Below, piece after piece: positions 36,347 through 63,814 of a stretch of 64,000 bases of DNA. Location of the stretch: NCBI RefSeq assembly GCF_037975245.1, contig NC_092573.1, forward strand, positions 14,962,001 through 15,026,000, in the 5' to 3' direction. Position 1 is the stretch's first letter, and each line of letters opens with the position of its first letter. This stretch comes from Apostichopus japonicus. Taxonomy: Eukaryota; Echinodermata; Holothuroidea; Aspidochirotida; Stichopodidae. The position numbers and the translations under genes are program-made. Under the pieces are notes generated by a model. It worked only from the letters and a program-made list of their open reading frames with translations, did not search any database and was not told the origin of the DNA.

Positions 36347-37660
36347 TTAAAAGACTAGGCCTAGGCTATGCTAGTGGTCTACATGGTTGGGAAATGGCTA
36401 ATAGTGATTGCAGACACTGAAAGAAGAGATTGCTTAAAATTGCAAGTGATGCATTTATGGTGGTGGCCTAGACTAACCTCTGACTCTGAGTGTAAAACTT
36501 ACCCAGGCTATGCTATAAACAGTTAAGCTAGTAAATTTAGGTTATATGTATTGATAATGTGAAATTTAATTAGAAAGATGATAATTTTGTACTATTCATT
36601 TATGAAAACCAAGAAACTTGTGTACGGTTAATCTCAATCTGGACTATACTTCAATGTTAATTGGTCAGAAATCAGTGCCTTGGGGAGAAGAGAGGGGGGA
36701 GGGGGAAGGGGGAGACTTGTGTGTCAAATTTAAACAAGTTTTGGCTGAAATGTCAGTTAATTAGGCTAGGCCTTCCCATGCAATGATATAGGTTTAGCCT
36801 AGGCCTAGTCACATATCAGATTTATCCACATGAGAAATGTAAAAATGAAACACCACATGACTAGGGCACAGCTTTGCACTCCCAATGTTATAAGCCTCAT
36901 ACTATAACACAGACATAAGTTTTATTAATCTCATGTTGTTCTTATTCAAAAAATATACTACCCAGAGGTAGGTTTGAAGCACTGTCAGTGAGACAGATTA
37001 TATTTCCATATTAGGCACAGCAGATCATGACATTGGTGTAAATCACGACATTGGTGAAAATTCAAAGAGGGACACATATACAGTTTTCATGGGAGAGAAT
37101 GTTTATATAGATACAAACTGATAAGATATAAACATGGTTCAAAACTCAAAGAAAGACCATTAATGGAATTGATTTTGTTTTACTTTGAAAATATTTTCTA
37201 ACAAATGTGACCGGCTTCTGTTAGGTGCAGAAATAAATAACTCTTTCTGTTATTATGTGTCATTTTGTGTGGCAGAAATGGAAGATTTTTCCCAAGAGGA
37301 GCTAACAGCCATGACAGAGTACAAGAAACACACAACCTTGAGCCTTCCAATACCGTACTTGCAAACTACATGGCAAATCTGTTGGCTGCAGTTTACTTAG
37401 CCCTATGATGGTAAGTGTTGTTCAATGTAATTGCAACTGAATACTGCTGAGTATTACTATTATTATATCTCTATACACAAGTTGAGCAACTAAAACAGTT
37501 TGTGGTACAACAAAGACATGCTTCATATTGCCTTATATTAAACTACAACTCAAACCAAAAATGAATTGCATGGTGATTGATACCATGCATAAGTTATGCT
37601 TGTAGAGGTCAATTGAGGTCACTGCGATCATTGCAATAACCCATATCTCATACGTCCATA

Positions 37661-38839
37661 CAGGGCTCAAAATTTCGTAATTTCTAGGGCAGGCCAACTG
37701 GCCTTGGAATACATGTTTTTGGGGAGGGCATCAAGGCCAGTGGGGAAGGCAGCAAGGCCAACGCTGAAATTGTGAGCAGGGCACCAAGGCCACTTTGAAA
37801 AATGATGCGAAGAATGTCTCAATTTGTAACCTGTTTTATTTTCAAACCGCCGCGTAACACTCCTCCATGAAACAACATTATTATTATGAAATTCATACAC
37901 AACGCCGAAACACTGTCGATAATACAACTTAACTGCATATGCTTCCAGTGTACAACTCTCCACTACATAATTATTCGGTCTTCCGACTCCCGCCTGAAAT
38001 TGGGTGTACTTGTAATTGCCAATAGTGACACACCCTCCCGAAATAATCCTGTGTAACTTGACTCTACTGGGAATTTCCCAGATTCTACCAATCACCTCGC
38101 ATTCATGTAGTTGTTAAGCCAATAAGCGAGCACGATTCTGTGACGTCAATCAGCCAAAGCTGTATAATGGTACTACTGTGTGCAGGTGTGGTTTGACCGT
38201 AGCTGCTACTGGTTGTAAACTTTTTCGAACTTTCTTTCAATTTACGATAAATACAGGTATGTTATACATACATATACGTGAATGATATGGTTAGGAAGCT
38301 AAACATGTTCTCGCTCGGAATATGATGATTTTGTTCACATTGTTGTCCCTGGAATAATTTCTTCGCGATTCTAGAAACACTGTATTGCATTACGACTGAA
38401 TTTCCCACTGAACTACGTTACGAAAATGCAATGATAGCCCGCGGACGGTCGTATATTAATCAGTTGGATAGGCTCACATTCGTGTACCGTTAGAATGCGG
38501 TACGTTTTCACACCAACTACCAAGGTCAGTACTGTGATGATGTTCAATTTGCGATCACAGTTCGTTATTCACGTCCTGTGACCGCGATTCGCTAGCATGC
38601 TCTTCATCATTTTCCGCGAATAATAGCCACGCTTTTTCGAAACATATGATTCGTTTTTTTGTCATTCTCAAAGTCGCATTTGTCCAATGCCTATTCCTGC
38701 AAAAGGCACGGAGGCCAATGGGTAAAAAGAGCAAGGCCAGTACTGGCCTTGATAGTAGAAATTTTCCCTTGGGCATCGCGGCCAGTGGCGAGGGCACCCG
38801 CGGCCATGGCTGCACTGGCCGCCGCTTATTTCGAGCCCT
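37661..38839. mobile_element. hAT-like element, 1179 bp, GGCC-rich subterminal repeats
   Basis: Termini CAGGGCTCAAAATTTCG and, inward from the right, CAGGGCTCGAAATAAGCG. Perfect 8-bp duplication CGTCCATA at 37653-37660 and 38840-38847. Both ends carry repeated AGGCCA/GGCCAGTGG motifs (about eight on the left, more on the right), as expected for subterminal transposase-binding sites. A 142-codon minus-strand frame at 37667-38095 overlaps the left repeats and has no recognised domain. A donor-like ACAGGTATGTT lies near 38257. Confidence 0.88.
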
Positions 38840-38847
38840 GCGTCCAT

Positions 38848-40667
38848 ACACTTCCTCCTAAGTGTTAAAAGACATCGATTTATCTTTGCAAAAGATTGGT
38901 CACTTACTCTCTGCCAATTGTGGAAGCATAACTTGAAGTCACTGCAAAGTCATCAATTTTATATTAGATGAATTTTCTTGTGATAGTGAAATACAGTTAA
39001 ATTAAGGTGCATGTGTCTTAAAAATTTCAAACCAGAAAGGCCAAATCAGGACTGTACAACATAACTGTACACAATTCTAAGCATTTCCTACATTCTGTGT
39101 TGTAGATGGCAAGTCTCTGACTTCTAGTTTTAATTCTCTATGGTATAAACAAAGAGTGTGACCATGGCCTTCAGTTAGTGTTAGTTCTTTTTAAAATTGT
39201 TGTCATAGAGCAGTGAGATACCTTAGCCATCTCAGAAATGGGGGGGGGGGGTTGGGAAAGATGTAAACTTTCAGTGAATGTTATTTTACTGTATCAAATT
39301 TAAGCAATTTCACAAATCTTTTGTTGCAGATGAACTTGGCATTTTCTCTTTTAACTCTGTTGTTTGGGGAATTTCAACATCGAAGGGTGCAAGGGTGCAT
39401 CCTTGCAATCATTCATAGATGTAAAACAAGTAAGTGTCATTTTTTAGATTTAAGGAAATTAAGGAAATTGAACAATTTATTTACTGAGATGTCAGCCAGA
39501 AACTACACGACTTTCCAAAGAATGGCAACAAATTGTCTATAACAAAGAGAAAATTGCTTTGACAGAGAACTTTCAGTGCTCCTACCTTTATCTACCGTAA
39601 AATGACAACAAAAACAATGTTGAACCAATATCACACCCTTTGGTTGGACTGTAGGCTAAGTGCCTCAAATAACACTATTGACTCATTTTGCTCCAAGCAA
39701 CTATCGTGTAATGCACATTTACACATTTGACCTTCGCCTATGATGCAATTGGTATGTCAAGTTCACGAACACATCTTACTTACATCTCCATTTTCTTGTT
39801 TGTCCAAAAGATCAGAGGAAACGACCGTGAAGAATGGTGATCTTTAATTAAACTTCTCTCCATTCAAGTTCGTTAACACACCATTTAATACTTTAATTGT
39901 TTCATTCCTTTCCTAGATTTGTACAAACTGGATGAGGTGAAAAATGAGAAATTGAGACACGCTACCAAGTAATACAGCTTTGCAGTAGTAGAAAGATGTC
40001 TTTGGCTTCGATGATGCACATCAAGAATGTGATTGTAGCTGTTTATGAGAATTAATTTGATTTTTTGCATTTCAATTCATCTCTCTGTCCACAATTGATA
40101 AGACCTGCTTTTACAACTTCAATGAAACTTGCATAGAGATGACCTGTGATGAAGAGACATGTGGAAGTGCTCAGGAATTTTATGTCATAGGTCATTTAGG
40201 GGTCGGTTTAGGTAATCGTTTGGAAACGCTTTTTCCTGAGTCCACGGACGGACGTGTGGATGTATGCAAAACGTGATCATAATTTTGGTCATTGGGGGTC
40301 GGAGTTTCAGAAATTTTATGCTCAAGGACACTTCGGTCTATTCTTTAACTATTTAACTGTTACAGTAGTTCAAAATCTTTTCAAATTAATCTTTCTTGTT
40401 ATTATAATAAGCGAAAATTACCACTTTCTATAGGAGTTAAAATAATTTGCACAAGTATGCGAGGTCCAAGGAGGAGCTTGTGACTAAAACATTAATGGTA
40501 TCGTTGGAAGCCTAGTTATTGTCTTGCAGATCCTTGCTCGATGTTCGGTTTGCCAGTGCAAAGTGGTAAACTATAATGGTAATTAAATATAAAAAATAAA
40601 TTTGGTAATATGTCATCTTTATCAACAACAATGTGAACATAGGTCTTCTAAGACCTTCCTATCTAGT
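38848..40667. other. Intergenic AT-rich DNA
   Basis: No coding exon or named repeat seen. A G-run of about 11 at 39240. Frames near 39321 follow an AG but have no partner exon or domain. Confidence 0.4.
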
Positions 40668-40671
40668 TTAA

Positions 40672-40913
40672 AGGTAGTCAGTATAGGCCCCAAACTATAG
40701 CACTTTATAATTGCAAGAAGTTTTCAAGAAGTACTTTCCTGGAGGTCTTTACTCTACAATTGTTCTCAGACATTTTTAAGGAACACACAAGATGACTGAA
40801 TGTCCCAGTGAGGACAATTTCCTCAAAGGTTGTCATAAAAACAGTTTAAGAATTGTGACCAGAGGTGACCATATATGAATATCTAGCATATTTGGTGCTA
40901 ATACAGCATACCT
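40672..40913. mobile_element. TTAA-flanked MITE, family 3, 242 bp
   Basis: TTAA at 40668-40671 and 40914-40917. Ends AGGTAGTCAGTATAGGCC and, inward from the right, AGGTATGCTGTATTAGCA. A reverse-complement relative lies at about 62490-62735 and a fragment near 46785-46860. Confidence 0.75.
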
Positions 40914-40989
40914 TTAAAGAAAAGGAGCTACTGACACAGGGCTGAAGTTGTCATGACAAAGGTTATTGGGAGAGAGGCTTTGATCAAGT

Positions 40990-41830
40990 TTTTGGTTTCG
41001 ATGAATATCGTAACCTATGCATTCATGATGGCGTATGTGTGCGTTTGTGATGCCCAGCTTGTAAACACGATATCTTAAGAAGGTAATGTTGGACCAGGTT
41101 GTTATGGAACCATAACAACTCCCTGGTTGGACCAACTTCATGTTTGGTTTGTAGGTGTACCTCATTGAGTACAAGAAGCCTATTGTTTTCTATGGAGGTC
41201 AAAGGCCATTTAGGGTCTCTAGGGGTCAGAATGTGAAAACCTTGTAAACACGATATCTCAAGAAAGGAAGCTTGGGCAAACCTCATTTTAGTGTGTAGAC
41301 GTACCACATTGAGTACAGGAAGCCTAATGTTTTTGGTGTAGGTCAAAGGTCATTTTGGGACAACAGGTCAAATTGTGACAAACATGCTATTGCAAGAAGA
41401 AAAGATCTCATATTTGGTTTGAAAATGTACCATATTACATTTAAGGAGCCTATTATTGCTTTTGGTGGAGGTCAAAGGTCATTTGAAGTCAACAAATGCC
41501 AAACATTTACTCCCCTCTTACCTGTCTCTCCACACTAAGACATCTTCCTTGACATAATCTCGTAAGGGAAGCTTGGACAGATCGCATATTTGGTATGTAA
41601 TTGTACCACATTGAGTACACGAAGCCTTAATGTTGTGGGCGGAGGTCAATGGTCATTAGAGTTCACCAGGGGTCAGATTGTGAAACCATGCTTTACACAA
41701 TATTTCAATAAGGACTGATGTCATATTTAGTATGTTGATGTATCTATCACATTAAGTACAAGAAGCTTGTTGTTGAGGTCAATGGTCATTTCAGGACAGC
41801 CTGTGTCATTGTGAATTTATTTTTTGTCAC
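40990..41830. repeat. Diverged tandem array, about 140-185-bp unit
   Basis: Recurring blocks GTAAACACGATATCT(T/C)AAGAA, ACCACATTGAGTACA(A/G)GAAG and GGTCAAAGGTCATTT, in that order, about five times with decay towards the right. Confidence 0.8.
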
Positions 41831-42351
41831 ATCTCCCTGCTTTTCACTGTATTACTAATATCAAGTATGTTGTACACCATCAATATACATTACGTCAGAT
41901 TCATGCAGAAAATAGGTGAATGTTACATCATCGAAACCCCTATGCATTGTTGCGTTCAGGTATAGGGTCCATTTCTTGTTTTTTAGTGAAACTGTTCAAG
42001 TCATTTTCAAGTTGTTTCCTTGTGCAAAAGTGCAGATCAAGGTCTTGGTATCCCTGTTACATTTCACAGTTGATGTTGAGCAATCAGTGCTTCAGCATGC
42101 GACGATGGTTATGTTGTAAATATGTCCTCAAAATTTTGATTTCAGTATTGCATTTCTTATAGAAATTTATTTTTTAAATATTTGAGGTATTAATTAAACT
42201 ATATTGCAAAAGTTCAAAAGTAATGGAGATGCAAATAAAGTTAGCTATTAGTAGCATTAAATATGTTGTTTTATAATTTATGTTTTGCTTTTTCAAAATT
42301 TGAATGCATTGCAACTAAATGGAGAAAAGGGGGCATACCCAATAGTATTAT

Positions 42352-42615
42352 AGTGGTGATTTAACCAGGAATGGGGTGGAAAATTCTTTAATATTAACCA
42401 GGATAATGGTGACATCAACCAGGAAATGTTGTTTAATTTAACCAGAAAGAGGTGGAACATTCTGTGATATTATCCAGGATAATGGTGACATCAAGCAGGA
42501 AAAGTGTGGTAAATTTGACCAGGAAAGAGGTGGAACTTTTATGATATTAACCAGGATAGTATTAGCACCAACCAGGAAATGTTGGTTGATTTAACCAGGA
42601 AAGAGGTGGAATACG
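42352..42615. repeat. Minisatellite, about 85-bp unit, three copies
   Basis: Each unit carries TTTAACCAGGAAAGAGGTGG, then ATATTAACCAGGATAATGG-like and ATCAACCAGGAAATG-like segments, so the unit is itself built of shorter AACCAGGA repeats. Confidence 0.8.
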
Positions 42616-42624
42616 TTTAATATA

Positions 42625-43680
42625 TTGTTAAAAAAAGCTTAAAGTTGGTCAAATGTCGCATTTTTTATGATTCCACACTAAAATGCCGTATTGAGCTGCC
42701 CTGAGGTGGAGCTGGGTTTTAACCCCGAAAAGCACCCTAAATGTGCACCAATGCAGCTGAAATAAATACATGATGTATTTAATAGACTCGACAATAAATA
42801 TGTAGTCCATTTAGGGTCATACATTATCTCAATAATTGTTAAAAAAGCTTAAAGTTAGTCAAATATCGCATTTTTTTATGATCCATAAAATGCCGTATTG
42901 AGCTGCCCTGAGGTGGAGCTGGGTTTTAACCCCGAAAAACACCCTAAATGTGCACCAATGCAGCTGAAATAAATACATGATGTATTTAATAGACTCGACA
43001 ATAAATATGTAGTCCATTTAGGGTCATACATTATCTCAATAATTGTTAAAAAAAAGCTTAAAGTTGGTCAAATGTCGCATTTTTTTATGATCCATAAAAT
43101 GCCGTATTGAGCTGCCCTGAGGTGGAGCTGGGTTTTAACCCCGAAAAACACCCTAAATGTGCACCAATGCAGCTGAAATAAATACATGATGTATTTAATA
43201 GACTCGACAATAAATATGTAGTCCATTTAGGGTCATACATTATCTCAATAATTGTTAAAAAAGCTTAAAGTTAGTCAAATATCGCATTTTTATGATTCCA
43301 CACTAAAATGCCGTATTGAGCTGCCCTGAGGTGGAGCTGGGTTTTAACCCCGAAAAACACCCTATAGATGTTCATCAATGCAGCTGAAATAAATACATAA
43401 TGTATTTAATAGACTCGACAATAAATATGTAGTTCATTTAGGGTCATACTTTATCTCAAGATTTGCTAAAAAAGCTTAAAGTTGGTCATAAGTCGCATTT
43501 TTATATGGTTCCACACTAAAATGCCGTATTGAGCTGCCCTGAGGTGGAGCTGAGTTTTAACCCCGAAAAACACCCTAAATGTGCATAAATGAAGCTGAAA
43601 TAAATACATAGTGTATTTAATAGACTTGACAATTAATATGTAGTCCATTTAGGTTCATACATTATCTTAATAATTGTTCA
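42625..43680. repeat. Satellite of five about 209-bp units
   Basis: Units start at about 42625, 42833, 43042, 43251 and 43463, each with AAAAAAGCTTAAAGTT, TGAGCTGCCCTGAGGTGGAG, TTTTAACCCCGAAAA and ATGTAGTCCATTTAGGGTCA. Inner units are nearly identical; the outer one on the right differs most. Confidence 0.93.
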
Positions 43681-43871
43681 AATATGTTCATCAGTGTATT
43701 TTACAAAACTCAGGTCACAGTGAGACTCCGTAGCACAGTTTCAAAACGGGGCGCGGCTTAACACAATGGTTTCACATAATTGAACATCATTAAATGCACT
43801 GAGCTGGAGCTGTGCAAAGTTGTAACCCCTGATGAACTTATTTGGTAAATAAGTAAATAATGTTGTAACAC

Positions 43872-45250
43872 CATAGAAATTGAACTAGGAAGAATGATGA
43901 CTTAGTGTACCGCAGTGAAGCCTTGAAAAAAGTGAGGGCGCTTGAAGTTGTACGGCAAAAAGGCAGATCTTATATGTCACAACAGAGACATGTTATGGCG
44001 ACCAGAGTGGTAAGTACTATAATCCTGACTTAAGAACCAACTTTGAACCAACTTTTTTTTCGCCTCGAATGAATCGAATAATTGGAGTGTTTTGTGCAAC
44101 TTTTAATGTCTGGAAAATGTCATATCTGAGAAGCCCATCGTAAACATTTTTCTTGCTTGTATTATTTTAGTGCTCCACTCAAATAGTGTCATAGTTATCC
44201 CTGGAAAATGCCGTGAAAAAGCAACCCTTCCTCCTCCCAACCCCCTTCCCACACACACCTACATTTGTGTAATACTTCCATATTAGTCTGTGCATGCAGT
44301 TCTCAGTTTTATGTTGCGAAGTGGGTAGTAACTTTTTTCCTAGTATTGAATTGTTAGTGATAAGCCCAGGACATCATGACCGTCATCCCATGTTATTCTG
44401 GCATGTGGATCAATCGTTAGGGATACAGTTTTAAGTAATTTGAGCTGGGATAATGTTTGTCGTTAGGCTTTAGTCATATCACATACGCAAGGACAGCCGT
44501 AGCCGGTCTAGGGGCCTAGGCTAACTATATCCAGGGTCCAGTGAATAACAATACAACCAGTGGCGTAGGAAGGTACTTTTGAGTGGGGGGGGGGGCTGAA
44601 GACTGATTGCCAGCCTGGGGGAGGGGTCTAAGGGGAGGGGGTGTCCCCCTCCCCTTTGGAATTTTTTGCATTTCCAGGTGGCCTCAGATGCAATTTGGTG
44701 CAATATAGCACACTTCAGCACCCACTCCATTTTGTAAACTTAATTTTGTATTTTCACCTGGCCTTAGATGCAATTTGGTGCTCCAAATGAGATTTTTTTT
44801 TCTCATTTGGAAATGAAAAGGGGTTTTCTGACTTGCGAACCGGGGGGGCGGAATGATACTTCCGCCCCTCCACATTTTTCACTGGGGGGGGGGGGCTGGC
44901 GCCCCCCCAGCCCCCCCCCGGTTCCTACGCCCTTGAATACAACAGCTGAGCAGACGACACTAGTAAAGTAATTAGATAACTATGTAATTGCTTCTACTAT
45001 CGCCCTCCTAAGGATTACCTGTGAAACTTCAGTCCACTGCCACATTTGTTAAGATGTTGGCACCCAGTGCGGCACACGATATCACCATTTCGAATGATTT
45101 ATGTCAACTGTATCACTTTAGTTATGTCAAAGACGTAGTGTTTGTATTACGCGCCGGTATTTTCTTGCCGTGCAAGCAAAGCGCCACCAGTAGGATAGGT
45201 GGCTTCACTGTATGTCGCATGACGTCATTCTCCTTACTTCAATTTCTATG
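43872..45250. mobile_element. hAT-like non-autonomous element (family 2, copy 2), with a nested MITE
   Basis: Termini CATAGAAATTGAACTAGG and, inward from the right, CATAGAAATTGAAGTAAG. Interior matches the reverse complement of 28529-29411 over nearly its whole length. Flanks TGTAACAC and GGTTATAC agree at only 5 of 8 bases, so the duplication is worn and this copy is likely older. The 44558-44935 MITE sits inside. The right end is 220 bp from the UGT start codon. Confidence 0.85.
44558..44935. mobile_element. hAT-like MITE, 378 bp, nested
   Basis: Termini CAGTGGCGTAGGAAGG and, inward from the right, CAAGGGCGTAGGAACCGG. Perfect 8-bp duplication AATACAAC at 44550-44557 and 44936-44943. Subterminal G and C runs. 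The related element copy 1 near 28830 has the same flanking sequence without the insert. Confidence 0.92.
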
Positions 45251-45470
45251 GGTTATACTCATATCGTCAGGCGTCTTGTGCATAGACTGTAGGGATCGAT
45301 AAGCCCGCGTTATGTAGTGATACGGAAGAATGTGAACCGCATGGTATTGTATTCTGAAAGGTTAGTCATTATATTTCTGCAATCATGCTGCTTTCAGTTA
45401 CGTTTACCTTTCATCGAGTCTAAACCACATATATGTCACCTAAGACTGTATAGATTGCAAGTATATCAAA

Positions 45471-60253
<14,783 letters not shown>

Positions 60254-60756
60254 TTTAATGCTCTACAATGGTCATGCAGCCTACACATTTAAACAGCAGC
60301 ATACCCAGTTCCCTGTGTACGACCCCCTCCCTCTAAGTTAATTCCCATTAACCACTCACAGTCAACTTATATGTGACACTTATGACTCATTTCAGCAGGC
60401 TATAAACAAGAGAGACAAGGACGATATGTAATGAGGAGTAAATATTCATTGATAGCTGCTTAGTATTCATCACTCCCCCCCCCTCCCCCTCTGCCGCTAC
60501 TACTAAGGGTTAACTATGTAAAAATTCCAGGTTTGAGATTGTTAAGCTGTTACTGAAGAGTCAGTGTATTGGAATAGGCTATACTCATGATCCAAACATG
60601 TTACTTACAGTAAGTTTAAAATCTCCCAGATATTTTGGTTGTTATGTGTAAGATTATAGATGCTATCTGCCTACACAGAACATATGAACGATGTCTAAGC
60701 AGCTAACCTTGCGAAATTTTCCAGCTGATTTTACATTTAATACGCATGCAGTCACT

Positions 60757-60935
60757 TCTCAGCAAATATTTTGAAGATAACTTTGCCTTAATAAGATAAC
60801 ACTTCGATCTAGTGAGTATACGTAGTATACCCAGTACCCCCCCCCCCCCCCCCCTTCAGCAAATATTTTGAAGATAACTTTGCCTTAATAAGATAACACT
60901 TCGATCTAGTAATTACGTAGTATATCCAGTACCTA
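60757..60935. repeat. Direct duplication of about 80 bp around a C-run
   Basis: TCAGCAAATATTTTGAAGAT to CGATCTAGT appears at about 60758 and again at about 60857, separated by GTATACCCAGTA and a run of about 18 C. Confidence 0.9.
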
Positions 60936-61770
60936 ACCCATGTAACGTAGACGACTTTAAATGACACACAAATAATATGCATTATACATAGCGCGTGTAA
61001 TTACCTCAGTGATTCACTCCATGATTATTTTTAATTTCCGAATAGCGACCTCTACTCATGCATTTTGTTGATGACTTTAGGCAGAGACTTGATATGTTAT
61101 GTTCCAATAACAACAAGAAAACTTGGTAACGTTGATAACCGTTCTATAATTGTTTTTATTAATTCTAATAAACTCACATCGTTTGACTGGATATTACCAA
61201 CAGAGCACCACCTTTGGGTGACATTCAACACCATTTGTTCTTTACAAAAATTGAACTACATTGTTAACATAAATTTTGAGGTTATAAGAGTCCATTGAAT
61301 TATATACTGCGTCTGAGGAACTGATTCAATTGTCTATGTATTAGACTATATAATCCAGTCACTTTAATTGATGAATCTCGCCTGTTTAAAGGGACACTTC
61401 TCAAACTTTAAAAGTGTTATAGAAATACAAACTTGGACCGCAGATAGCAGTAGTTTTTAACGGTCTAAAACATTTCAAAATATATTTTGTGCCAAAAAGT
61501 CATCCTTTAGACAATATTGTCCAAGATAGACCACTTAGTGATAGGCTAAACTCTTTCCAAATAGGACTCCGGGATAACAAAATTGTCAGTGTTAGGAAAA
61601 ACAATATTCTAACTCAATAAACAAAGCTACCGTGAACATGGAGGACATTGTTTGTCAACTGGTTGCCATGGGAACAGTTATAGAGTAATTTAAATTATGC
61701 AGGATTTAAGAGGAAGCTTCATAACACATCATTATTGTGCACGCGAATCTTCTACTTAAAATAATAGTCT

Positions 61771-62310
61771 AGGTCAAAATTTTGATCTGTTAAAGAGGAA
61801 TATAATCTAAGCAACCTGAAATCTGCATTCAAATCCTACATACCGTTTTTGAGATATTGACAGTTGAAGTTACCACCTTTCGTACCAAAAGCGAATTTGG
61901 AGCAAATAATAATAATAATACTGATAAATAATGTTTTGTATTCCTTTGAAATTTACGTCTCATTTTATACTTCACAATTGGATGCATCCATAATGTGAAT
62001 GTACCATATGTATTGGTTTTTTTATCAACTTCACATCCCCTTTAAACAAACTAGTAACCCTATCCAATCCAAGGTCAAATCAATAGACTGAACAATAAAG
62101 GAAAAAACAAAACATTATTTGTCAGTGTGCAACTATATATGATATCACACCTGTTTGCTTCAAGTTCACTTTTGGTAGAATATCAGATAACTTCAACTGT
62201 CAATATCTTAAAAAACGGTACATAGGAATTGAATGCAAATTTCACTAGAATGCTTAGATTATGTTCCTCTGTAACATATCAAAAAGAAATCTTGACCTGG
62301 ACTTTTCCTT
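61771..62310. repeat. Imperfect inverted repeat, arms about 110-130 bp
   Basis: The left arm (GGTCAAAATTTTGATCTGTT through GATATTGACAGTTGAAGTTA) is mirrored by the right arm (TAACTTCAACTGTCAATATC through GAAATCTTGACC). The interior holds an ATA run. TTTAAAGG-type words at about 61387 and TTCCTTTAA at about 62308 suggest a worn TTAA-type element. Confidence 0.7.
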
Positions 62311-62489
62311 TAATTATCCATCTCTAACAAATTCTGAGGTTTTTACACACCTCTATACCTTAAAATAGAAACCCCTGCATTACGGCACTGATGTGGCAGT
62401 AAAGTGTGTCAGTCAACCGAACTTTCATACTTTCCGTCAGGTTTGATATTTTATCTTCCTTTGATAGATAATCGGATAGATAATCGGAT

Positions 62490-62735
62490 GCTGTTATGCT
62501 GTGTTGGCCCCAGATATGCTAGATATTCAAATATGGTCACCGTTGATCAAAATTCATAAATTGATTTTATTACAACCTTCGATGAAATTTTCCTGACTGG
62601 GACTTTCAGTCATCTTGTGTGATCCTTAGAAATGTCTGAGAAAACAAGTTGGAGAGTAAAGACCTCCAGAGACCTCCAAAGTATTTTACGATTTTTTTTT
62701 AGCGTACTATAGTTTGGGGCCTATACTGACTACCT
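62490..62735. mobile_element. TTAA-type MITE, family 3, reverse copy
   Basis: Right end CCTATACTGACTACCT followed by TTAA (62736-62739). Interior is the diverged reverse complement of 40672-40913. The left end has lost its TTAA. Confidence 0.65.
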
Positions 62736-63814
62736 TTAACTCTTACCAAGATATTCGAAATAACATAATAAAATAATTCAAGTAGGTCCTTCATTTCGAT
62801 GACGTCATGAAAGAAAGTAGTTTTTTCCTCAATTATTACAGCGTGTATCTTTTATTTTCTTTACGATCGTCTGATTACAAATCAAGGTACATTTTGTGTG
62901 TTGTTACTGCGTAAAACTAATCAAGAATGAATGTGAAGTTTGACTTTTCACATGTTATTAATCCCTGTCTAGACTTAACGGTACATTTAAGACGTTGTCG
63001 GTATAGTTCAAACCTTCCTCGATGTTATGCGGGCAGTATGTCACTTTTCAATTACGGATGTTCAGTATTCATCAAACTTCCAAGTTTGACAGTTTTACCT
63101 AAGTCTACTGATCGCCAGAAAGAACACACAATTCTGTGATTGTATCACAGAATAATTATCACGATAGACTAATACCACAGAAACTGATACATATATATTA
63201 TCATTGATTGGATTCAATAATGGAGTAACGTATACGTTACTATACGTTAATAATGAATAACGTATACGTGTGTGAACGGTTTCGCTGAAATAACTACCAA
63301 TTGTTTATTTATGTATAACGAATTGAAATCCTGTACGTAACAGCGCCCTCGATTGTGTCATCAATCATGTTATTTAAAAAATTGCATAACTTGATATCAG
63401 TCATGAAAATTAATGAAGATGGAACAACAGACGTTCATGCAAGACCAAACGATCACTCATAATTTGATCGGGATAATCATAAAACTTGATCATGGATGAT
63501 AGAAAAAGACGTGAGAAAATGATGATAAATCATGAAGCTTGTCAAATTCAAGTTTTAGTCATACCGGTATATGCTATAGATATGTCACAAATATAATATG
63601 TGCATGGCGTTCTCACAAGTTCTAAGACTTTGTGTTATTAATTTCAAGAACCATCTAGCATTCCTGAATTTCCAGAAATTTGACATTTATCGGACAACAA
63701 TTCATTGGTTTCATAATGACCTAATATATGTTACAGCGCTATCATAAATTTACTGACTTGGATATGTAAAAAACTGAATGGGACTATGGAACGCGGAAAG
63801 GGTCAACGTGAGGC

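Noticed and set aside
37279-37402. Frame MEDFSQEELTAMTEYKK after a TTGTGTGGCAG acceptor-like site
   Set aside because: No partner exon, no recognised domain, and the frame ends quickly. Could be a noncoding or relic exon, but nothing supports a gene.
39321-39542. 73-codon frame after a TTGCAG site
   Set aside because: No domain and no consistent neighbouring exon.
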